Below, piece by piece: positions 1-5,794 of a stretch of 13,016 nucleotides of DNA (position 1 is the first letter of the stretch; the number at the start of each line of letters is the position of its first letter). The DNA comes from Dyella_B sp035508595 (GTDB lineage: Bacteria; Pseudomonadota; Gammaproteobacteria; Xanthomonadales; Rhodanobacteraceae), in the NCBI GenBank assembly GCA_035508595.1, contig DATJMR010000275.1:1-13016 (forward strand), given 5' to 3'. Both the position numbers and the translations under genes were made by a program. The notes below the pieces were generated by a model. It saw nothing but the letters and a program-made list of their open reading frames with translations, did not search any database and had not been told where the DNA came from.

Positions 1-198
1 GGTGACGACGCAACATCGTCCGGCTTCGGTTATGCCCAGCCACGTGCCGCCTGCTTCAAGGTCGCGCCCGCCAATGATCGGCAGATCGACCCAGCGCGAT
101 AGCGGTGCGCTGGGTCGCGCATGAAATTCGTCGCGATTGCCCGCAAGCAAGAGGCGCCAGCGCGGATGTACTTGCCAAGCAAAGGCGATCAGGCACAT
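1..198 (-). CDS. NRDE/TANGO2-family protein, N-terminal 66 residues (runs off left edge)
   Basis: The frame opens with an ATG at 198 and stays open to the window edge, giving 66 residues. It starts MCLIAF, has the Asn-Arg-Asp-Glu motif that names the family at residues 21-24, and continues with GGRDLEAGGTWLGIT, all standard for the start of NRDE proteins (TANGO2 homologues). Family members are usually about 250 residues, so roughly three quarters is missing. The family has an Ntn-hydrolase-like look with Cys at position 2, present here. The bacterial role is not established; eukaryotic TANGO2/HRG-9 has been linked to haem trafficking. A purine-rich AGGAGAGG lies about 10 bases before the ATG. 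The start is only 25 bases after the methylglyoxal synthase stop, so it is probably the last visible gene of a three-gene operon. Family assignment is firm; function is not. Confidence 0.87.
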   Translation of the reverse strand, partial: MCLIAFAWQVHPRWRLLLAGNRDEFHARPSAPLSRWVDLPIIGGRDLEAGGTWLGITEAGRCCVVT

Positions 199-223
199 GG
201 AAGGCGTCCTCTCCTTTCGTTGG

Positions 224-1093
224 TTATGCGGTGCGACGTCGCACCGCATCGGCCCATCGCGCGGCGACGCGCGGCGATGTCATGCAAACAGCCTCATCGG
301 TGACCGTGGTCACCGCGCGTTCCAACAGTTGAATGTCGGCTTCGTGCTGACGCGCCACATGCGGATCTTCGAAAAAGATCGCGCGATGGCAACGCCGCTC
401 CAGCACGAGATCGGCAATCTGCGCATCCCCGCCCATCGGCCCGCTCTTGAAGCGCTCGACCCAGTGTTTGCCTTCCGGCCAACCACGGCTCCACGCCAGC
501 TCGTTCAATTGCTGACCAGTGGTGCCCGTGCCGACACGCCGGGCAAAACGCGAAAGCACATCGAAGTGATCGGCGGCGTACGCCATCATGTGTGGTTTCA
601 TCGCGTCGTGCGCGATCAACGCAATGGTTTGCTTTTCCAACGCGTAAAGATCGTCCGCACCGGGGTCGGGCGCGAAGCCCGCCTGAATCCGCTCTATCTC
701 GATCCAGTCGCGTGCGGAGGCCACGGTGGAGATAAACGGCTTCTGATGAATCACGCATTGGCGCTTCAACGCCACAGCTTCGGGAAAGGTCGAGGACGGA
801 TCGACCGGATTGATCAAATAGATGGCGCCGTCCAGCGTTCGGTGCGGCTCGGACATCCCAACCACTTCGGCCACCAGTTTCATCAGGCCGCCTTCATGGC
901 CATAGGGATAGCGCACCAGGCCTTCATAATCTTTGAGGTAACCGACTCGCACCATCGCCGCGTACGTGCGCCCTACCGCGTGCAAATGCAGATTCAGCTC
1001 GCGAATACCGCGCTCGCACGCTCGCAGCCAATGAAAAAGCGCCGCATCGTCCTGATCGTGGTGAAACGCGTTGGCGGCAAGGCCCATGCGCAT
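224..1093 (-). CDS. mgsA: Tandem-domain methylglyoxal synthase (degenerate N-domain plus intact C-domain)
   Basis: The protein has 289 residues; usual methylglyoxal synthases have about 150. The C-terminal half (about 155-289) carries the catalytic set aligned to E. coli MgsA: His162 (H19) in IALIAHD, GTGTTG at 188-193 for phosphate binding, SGPMGGD ending at Asp223 (D71), Asp243 (D91), His250 (H98) and Asp253 (D101). It should convert dihydroxyacetone phosphate to methylglyoxal and phosphate in the cytoplasm. About eight extra residues lie between GTTG and GPMGGD. The N-terminal half (about 5-135) follows the same pattern but is altered: His12 is kept, GTTG is GRTY (41-44), D71 is Glu67, D91 is Asn95, H98 is Thr102 and D101 is Glu105. 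I infer a non-catalytic, perhaps regulatory, domain. The ATG at 1093 is chosen because AAAGAGG precedes it by about 8 bases; a longer frame would overlap the upstream gene. It lies 20 bases after the spmAB-like stop. Confidence 0.85.
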   Translation of the reverse strand: MRMGLAANAFHHDQDDAALFHWLRACERGIRELNLHLHAVGRTYAAMVRVGYLKDYEGLVRYPYGHEGGLMKLVAEVVGMSEPHRTLDGAIYLINPVDPSSTFPEAVALKRQCVIHQKPFISTVASARDWIEIERIQAGFAPDPGADDLYALEKQTIALIAHDAMKPHMMAYAADHFDVLSRFARRVGTGTTGQQLNELAWSRGWPEGKHWVERFKSGPMGGDAQIADLVLERRCHRAIFFEDPHVARQHEADIQLLERAVTTVTDEAVCMTSPRVAARWADAVRRRTA

Positions 1094-1113
1094 CTGATAT
1101 GCCTCTTTGTAAT

Positions 1114-2343
1114 TTAGCCAAAAAACCAGTAACACACGCCGATGGATGCCAGTACGCCGGTCAGGTCCGCCAACAGCGCACACCCCACCGTATGCCGAAC
1201 GCGACGAATGCCGACAGCGCCAAAGTACACGGCAACGACATAGAACGTGGTTTCCGTACTGCCCTGTACCGTCGCAGCCACTAAGGCCGGAAAACTATCC
1301 ACCCCGGAATGATGCATGGTTTCGATCAACATCGCGCGTGCCGCGCTTCCGGAAAACGGCTTGACCAGCGCCGTCGGCAACGCGTCCACGAAACGCGTGT
1401 CCAAGCCCGCGTGCTGTGCGAGCCAACGCACGCCATCCAGCGCGAAATCGAGCGCCCCCGATGCTCGCAATACTCCCACCATGCATAACATCGCGACGAG
1501 ATAAGGCAGGATTTCCTTCGATACGTCGAAGCCCTGCTTGGCGCCGTCGATAAAACTCTCGAACAAGGGCACGCGCTTGTACGCACCCGCGCACAAGAAC
1601 ACGATGATGATGCCGAACAAGGCCAGGTTGCCGAGCAGCGACGACAGTGACGCAAGCGCGGCCGCGGTGAGTGAAGCGAGAAACGCCAGAAAGCCGCCCA
1701 GCAGCAATCCGCCGCCGCCAAACCACGCAAGCACGACTGGGTCCCATAGCCGGAGTCTTTGCATATACGCGACCGACAGCAAGCCGACCAGATTCGACGC
1801 GAAATGCGCCAGCAAGATCGGCAGAAACACCAAGGTCGGATCGTGTGCGCCAGCCTGTGCGCGATACATGAACACCGTTACGGGCAGCAATGTCAGCGAT
1901 GACGCATTGAGCACCAGAAAAAGAATCTGCGCATTGCTGGCCGTGGTATCGGACGGATTGAGCGTTTGTAGTTCGCGCATCGCACGCAGGCCGATCGGCG
2001 TGGCCGCATTGTCCAAACCCAACGCGTTGGCCGCGAAATTGAGCGTGATCAATCCGATCGCGAGATGCCCCCGTGGCACGTCAGGCATCAATCGCGCAAA
2101 CAGCGGCCCCAGCCAGCGCGCCAGTCCATCCACCAGGCCTGCGCGCTCGGCAATGCCGAGAAAGCCCAGCCACAAGGTCAACGTGCCGAACAACAGCAAC
2201 ATCACCTTGACCGATAAATCGGCCATCTCAAATAACGACCCCACGATGGCGGCAAACACGGTTTCGTCGCCACCGACCAACCAGCGAAGCATTGCCGCCA
2301 CCGTGGCGGCCAGGAAGAAGCCGAACCAAAGGCGGCTCAGCAT
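1114..2343 (-). CDS. Fused SpmA-SpmB-like membrane protein (nucleoside recognition/Gate domains)
   Basis: This 409-residue, very hydrophobic inner-membrane protein joins two proteins that are separate in Bacillus. Residues about 1-200 resemble SpmA: the start LWFGFF and the hallmark NALGLDNAATPIGLRAM at 106-122. Residues about 240-409 resemble SpmB: FESFIDGAKQGF (261-272) leading into EILPYLVAM, KPFSGSAA (328-335) and GSTETTFYV (361-369) followed by VYFGAVGIRRVRHT. These are Gate/nucleoside-recognition domains, a transporter-like family of poorly known substrate. In spore formers SpmA and SpmB affect spore core dehydration; this organism very likely does not sporulate, so the role here is unknown. 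The ATG at 2343 fits the SpmA start although its ribosome binding site is weak. It is the first gene of the presumed operon with the synthase (20-base gap) and the NRDE gene. Confidence 0.88.
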   Translation of the reverse strand: MLSRLWFGFFLAATVAAMLRWLVGGDETVFAAIVGSLFEMADLSVKVMLLLFGTLTLWLGFLGIAERAGLVDGLARWLGPLFARLMPDVPRGHLAIGLITLNFAANALGLDNAATPIGLRAMRELQTLNPSDTTASNAQILFLVLNASSLTLLPVTVFMYRAQAGAHDPTLVFLPILLAHFASNLVGLLSVAYMQRLRLWDPVVLAWFGGGGLLLGGFLAFLASLTAAALASLSSLLGNLALFGIIIVFLCAGAYKRVPLFESFIDGAKQGFDVSKEILPYLVAMLCMVGVLRASGALDFALDGVRWLAQHAGLDTRFVDALPTALVKPFSGSAARAMLIETMHHSGVDSFPALVAATVQGSTETTFYVVAVYFGAVGIRRVRHTVGCALLADLTGVLASIGVCYWFFG

Positions 2344-2360
2344 GCGGGGGCTGGGTAAGC

Positions 2361-2389
2361 GAGGAACGCGGCCATACCCGCATTGTCAA
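2361..2389 (-). promoter_or_regulatory. Possible promoter for the SpmAB-MGS-NRDE operon
   Basis: On the minus strand a perfect TTGACA (complement of 2384-2389) stands 40 bases before the ATG at 2343, in the gap after the upstream terminator. The hexamer at the expected -10 distance (TTCCTC) is poor, so this is only a candidate. Confidence 0.22.
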
Positions 2390-2431
2390 TGACGGCGCAT
2401 GCACGCGCCAGTCTGTTGGCGAGGTGATATG

Positions 2432-2466
2432 CAAAGAAAAAGGCGCGCCGGTCGTCCGGCGCGCCT
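2432..2466 (-). terminator. Intrinsic terminator of the downstream receptor gene
   Basis: A perfect 11-bp stem (2441-2451 with 2456-2466, core GGCGCGCC) has a 4-base loop and is followed on the minus strand by TTTTTCTTT. It lies 36 bases after the stop of the receptor ending at 2502 and separates it from the SpmAB-like gene. Confidence 0.92.
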
Positions 2467-2501
2467 CGCGTTAACGCTGCAAACTTTCTTGTTCGATGGG
2501 C

Positions 2502-5354
2502 TTAGAACTTCACCTTCACACCGACGTTCCAGAAGCGGCCAATGATGCCGGCGTAATCATAGGTCGGGTTGTACAAGTTGGCCGCATAGTTCAGCGGATC
2601 GATCGGCGGCTTGCGGTTGGTCACGTTGTCCACGGAGGCTGTGAACGTGATGTGGTCATTCAACTTGTACGTACCCACCAGATTGCCGTAGGTGAACGAG
2701 GCCAGCGTGCAGTTCGGAGCCAGCGGACCACCGTTGGCACCCAAACTGTCGAAGCATGCCGTGGTACCGGTGACGTCCTCCGCCGATTCATACTGGTGGC
2801 TGGTGTAGTAGATCGTCGCCGTTATGCTGACCGGACCGTACTCGACGGTGTTTGCCCAGTTACCGCGGGTACGCGGCGTACCCGCGCCGGATGACAGGTT
2901 GTACGGGCCTTGCGTACCGACGTAACTCTGGACCTGTCCCGCAACGTCCTCCTTCCATTGGAAAATCTGCGTGCCCTGCAGCTCGCTGATGTATTTGATG
3001 CCATTGCTGAACGCGAAGTGCGCCTGAAAATCTATATCGACGCCTGTCGTCTTCAGCCAATTGCCGTTGATATAGTCCGCGCCCACAAATACCGGACGCA
3101 GCGGAGCGGTGGGATGCTGCGGATCGGGCGTGTCGAACTGCATGACATAACCTGGCAATACCGTGCCGGTTTGGTAGTAGTTCAACAACGCGACACCCGG
3201 GTCCGCCGGCACGATCACGTTGTCCTTGCGGATGTTGTAGTAGTCGATCGATGCATTGAACCAACTGGTCGGTTGCACCACGACGCCGAAGGTAAAGCTC
3301 TGCGACTTCTCCGGCTTGAGGTTGGGATTACCCGAACTACCCTCTTCCAATGCGTAAGGCACGGTCACGTAATTGGAGTTGCCATGCGCTGCCAGGAATG
3401 ACGCCGGTGCGCCCTGACCTTGGACCGAACTGCTGACGAAGCCTGCGCTGAAGCTGCCTGGGCCTTCACCGAATTGCGGAGCGCGGAAGCCCTTCGAATA
3501 CGTGCCGCGCACAGCCAGCCATTCTGTCGGCTTCCACTTCAAACCAATCTTCGGCGAGAAGTTGTTGCCGACGTGCGGGTAATGGTCGAAGCGCCCGGAG
3601 ACGTCCGCCTCAAGGCTCTCCAGCAGCGGTGCGTCGAACTCGCCATAGATACCGCTGACGTTACGCGAGCCGGTAATGAACGTATTGCCCAACGACTGAT
3701 AGATACCACCCGGATTGAGCTGCTCCTGCAATTGCGCCTCATGACGGAATTGAACGCCAGCTGCGAGACCCGTGGCACCGCCGGGCAAGTCGAACAATTC
3801 GCGGTTGACGTTGAAGTCGAACACGTCCATGTCCGAATGATTCTGTGCAATATCAGGCGGCGAGATCGCGTTGCGTTCGGCCTGGGTATTCGACGACGGG
3901 TTGGCGAAGTTATACGTACCGTTCGTGATGGCGTTGAGCAGACCCTGGTAGCTGATCAAACCCGTGTTGGTGTAACCCATCCAGGAGTGATTCCCCACCA
4001 CCGACGCTTCGTAGTTCCAATCGCCGAAGGTGCCTGTCAGGTCGATCACACCGCGCACATTGTGCGTGTCGGTATTTGTCAACGCGGGAAGATCGCCGAA
4101 CGCATAATTGATCAGCGCGTACTGGCCTGGGAACGGGTTGGACGGGTTCCCGGGTGGCAGCTCGATGGCATCGGTGTTATGCGGCACACCGGCCTGAATC
4201 TGAAACGGCGTACCCACTGCATGGAGCACGCTCTGGTAGTAGCTCAACCCGGCATAAGCCTTCGTGGTGTCGTTGAATTTGTAGGTGAAACGACCGTAGA
4301 TACCATCGCGGTTCGTGTACTGCTGCGCATGGCCGTACTGATAAGCCTGATCCTGCGCGCAGTACGAGCCCGTGTTCGGACCTGTACCCGGAACAGTTAC
4401 GAGTTCCGTACCGCCGGTGCACGGACCTAGCGGTTGGAAGGGACCTGTGGCCGCGCCACCTGCGGTAGCTCCTGCCGGCGCTACGGTGCCAATCGTGGAA
4501 CCGTTGGTGTTCAATGGATTGCCGTTACGCAAATCGGGGCCGCCGATACCGGTGAAGTTCGAACTGTTGAACGGATAGCTGCGCTTGCTCAGCGGAATGG
4601 CCTGATCCTGATTCCACTCGGCGCCAAGGTAAGCGTTGTAGTGATCCGCATTCAGATCGCCTGTACCGGCCAACAACGTCGCGTGCTTGTGGAAGCCGCC
4701 TCCGCGTTGCGAGTTGCCGACTTCGGCCGTGGCTTCAACGCCCTGAAAACCCGGCTTGAGAATGATGTTGACCACGCCGGCGATCGCGTCAGAACCGTAG
4801 ATCGACGATGCACCGTCTTTCAACACTTCGATGCGTTCGACGGCAACCAACGGTAGAGACTGCAGGTCGACGAACGAACGGATACCGTCATCGACCAGCG
4901 GATAGCTGGCCGCGCGCTTGCCATCGACAAGCACCAACGTGGAGTTCACCGTCAAACCGCGCAGTGCGACACCCGAAGAACCTGTCGCGAAACCTGCATA
5001 GAACGAAGGTGGAATCGTGCCGCTGTTATCCGCGGAGACGGCACGCACAACATCGGAAACATTCGTGAAGCCCGAACGCGCGATGTCTTGCGCGGTGATC
5101 ACCGTGACCGGCGATGGCGTTTCGGTATCGACACGCGGCAACGCAGAACCCGTAACGGTGATGGTTTGCAATTGCTTGGCATTTCCCGGCGCCGGTGGTT
5201 GCGGCTGCGCAGTAGTCTGCTGTTGTTGCGTAGCGGGTTGCTGTGTTTGCGTTGATTGCTGATCTTGCGGGGCAGTGCTTTGTGCGAAAACCGCTCCGGG
5301 GACGGGCGCTAGCAGTAATCCTGCAAGCGTGAGCGCAAGTTTGTTACGTTTCAT
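2502..5354 (-). CDS. TonB-dependent outer-membrane receptor, paralogue 1 (950 aa)
   Basis: This active-transport receptor opens with a signal peptide (MKRNK, hydrophobic core, likely cut after AVFA at 24). A Gln-rich linker follows (13 Gln in residues 25-57), then a TonB-box-like LQTITVTGS (62-70). The plug domain spans about 75-200, with PSPVTVITA, ALRGLTVNSTLVLVDGKR and RIEVLKDGASSIYGSDAIAGVVNIILK segments. A 22-strand-type barrel runs to a terminal Phe (VGVKVKF), the usual outer-membrane assembly signal. There are four Cys, in two loop pairs: 312/332 and 867/882. No STN signalling domain or N-terminal carboxypeptidase-like domain is seen, so FecA-type signalling is unlikely. The substrate is unknown; no transporter or degradation gene is adjacent. 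The start at 5354 is fixed by TTGGAGGGG six bases upstream and by alignment with paralogue 2; an in-frame ATG at 5447 would put 31 residues ahead of the signal peptide. Confidence 0.95.
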   Translation of the reverse strand: MKRNKLALTLAGLLLAPVPGAVFAQSTAPQDQQSTQTQQPATQQQQTTAQPQPPAPGNAKQLQTITVTGSALPRVDTETPSPVTVITAQDIARSGFTNVSDVVRAVSADNSGTIPPSFYAGFATGSSGVALRGLTVNSTLVLVDGKRAASYPLVDDGIRSFVDLQSLPLVAVERIEVLKDGASSIYGSDAIAGVVNIILKPGFQGVEATAEVGNSQRGGGFHKHATLLAGTGDLNADHYNAYLGAEWNQDQAIPLSKRSYPFNSSNFTGIGGPDLRNGNPLNTNGSTIGTVAPAGATAGGAATGPFQPLGPCTGGTELVTVPGTGPNTGSYCAQDQAYQYGHAQQYTNRDGIYGRFTYKFNDTTKAYAGLSYYQSVLHAVGTPFQIQAGVPHNTDAIELPPGNPSNPFPGQYALINYAFGDLPALTNTDTHNVRGVIDLTGTFGDWNYEASVVGNHSWMGYTNTGLISYQGLLNAITNGTYNFANPSSNTQAERNAISPPDIAQNHSDMDVFDFNVNRELFDLPGGATGLAAGVQFRHEAQLQEQLNPGGIYQSLGNTFITGSRNVSGIYGEFDAPLLESLEADVSGRFDHYPHVGNNFSPKIGLKWKPTEWLAVRGTYSKGFRAPQFGEGPGSFSAGFVSSSVQGQGAPASFLAAHGNSNYVTVPYALEEGSSGNPNLKPEKSQSFTFGVVVQPTSWFNASIDYYNIRKDNVIVPADPGVALLNYYQTGTVLPGYVMQFDTPDPQHPTAPLRPVFVGADYINGNWLKTTGVDIDFQAHFAFSNGIKYISELQGTQIFQWKEDVAGQVQSYVGTQGPYNLSSGAGTPRTRGNWANTVEYGPVSITATIYYTSHQYESAEDVTGTTACFDSLGANGGPLAPNCTLASFTYGNLVGTYKLNDHITFTASVDNVTNRKPPIDPLNYAANLYNPTYDYAGIIGRFWNVGVKVKF

Positions 5355-5360
5355 TTGGAA

Positions 5361-5369
5361 CCCCTCCAA
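5361..5369 (-). promoter_or_regulatory. Ribosome binding site that fixes the start of paralogue 1
   Basis: The minus strand reads TTGGAGGGG, then six bases, then the ATG at 5354. Paralogue 2 has the matching TTGGAGGGT before its own ATG, so the signal-peptide Met, not the upstream in-frame ATG, is the start. Confidence 0.85.
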
Positions 5370-5462
5370 TGGATTAAACCAATTAGGTGTAACCGCTTGT
5401 GAGTTGTCCAATCGATCCGCTGGATACAAATTGAAAAGGGAATCCATCTGGAACCCTAGCGC

Positions 5463-5501
5463 GGTCTACCACACCGGGGCGTTATGGACAAGTCTTTAAC
5501 A
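5463..5501 (-). promoter_or_regulatory. Promoter-like block of paralogue 1, shared with paralogue 2
   Basis: The minus strand has TGTTAAAGACTTGTC, an 11-base spacer, then GGTGTGGTAGACC. The same two blocks occur before paralogue 2 with a 12-base spacer. Read as sigma70, TTGTCC and TAGACC are 17 bases apart. The predicted leader is about 100 bases. The conservation while surrounding DNA differs is seen directly; the promoter reading is inference. Confidence 0.5.
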
Positions 5502-5629
5502 TAGGTAATTTATTGCGAATGCGCGTGAAGAAAACGCAGTAATGTATGAAGTGCAGATGCGCCGTTCGCTCTGCAAAGCCATTTAAAACGATTACAGAAA
5601 AACTGAATGTCGACACATGAAATTACGAA

Positions 5630-5650
5630 TTCACTGAACGTTGAAGTGAA
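5630..5650. promoter_or_regulatory. Imperfect 21-bp dyad, possible operator
   Basis: TTCACT and AGTGAA are inverted around a 9-base centre that itself contains AACGTT. It lies about 130 bp before the promoter-like block of paralogue 1. Only symmetry supports it. Confidence 0.2.
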
Positions 5651-5689
5651 ATAACGTGATTGCACAGTCGGCTAACTTTTCATACTCGC

Positions 5690-5726
5690 AAAAATAACGG
5701 CGCGCCGAAAAACGACGCGCCGTTAT
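5690..5726 (-). terminator. Intrinsic terminator of receptor paralogue 2
   Basis: An 11-bp stem (5694-5704 with 5716-5726) encloses an 11-base loop and is followed by a run of T on the minus strand. It stands about 70 bases after the stop at 5795 and, like the other receptor terminator, contains a GGCGCG core. Confidence 0.82.
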
Positions 5727-5748
5727 GGATGTAGCGACTCTGTTACCG

Positions 5749-5782
5749 CGATGCATGATGCGATGTTTCGCACCATGCATCG
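5749..5782 (-). other. Long 3' hairpin without a T-run after paralogue 2
   Basis: A 9-bp perfect outer stem (5749-5757 with 5774-5782) continues, after one A/C mismatch, into a 5-bp inner stem (5759-5763 with 5768-5772) and a 4-base TGTT loop. It begins 12 bases after the receptor stop and precedes the true terminator. No T-tract follows on either strand, so it is more likely an mRNA 3' end structure than a terminator. Confidence 0.55.
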
Positions 5783-5794
5783 AGATGGCAGCGA

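Larger units (their letters stand above)
5355..5794. other. 440-bp intergenic region between the two receptor genes
   Basis: Read in transcription order, this gap holds a hairpin (5749-5782), the paralogue 2 terminator (5690-5726), an AT-rich stretch with a 21-bp imperfect dyad (5630-5650), the promoter-like block (5463-5501), a leader of about 100 bases and the ribosome binding site. I see no small gene or RNA gene with its own support. The bases 5502-5629 are AT-rich compared with the surrounding genes and otherwise without recognised content. Confidence 0.6.

Noticed and set aside
137..1117. 326-codon plus-strand frame opposite the methylglyoxal synthase
   Set aside because: The minus strand carries clear MGS catalytic motifs, and the plus frame shows no family features.
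1094..1183. Upstream start at 1183 for the methylglyoxal synthase
   Set aside because: It would overlap the 3' end of the SpmAB-like gene by 70 bases, while the ATG at 1093 has its own AAAGAGG.
5355..5447. Upstream in-frame ATG at 5447 giving a 981-residue receptor
   Set aside because: It would place 31 residues before a normal signal peptide, lacks the TTGGAGGGG site and is not shared by paralogue 2.
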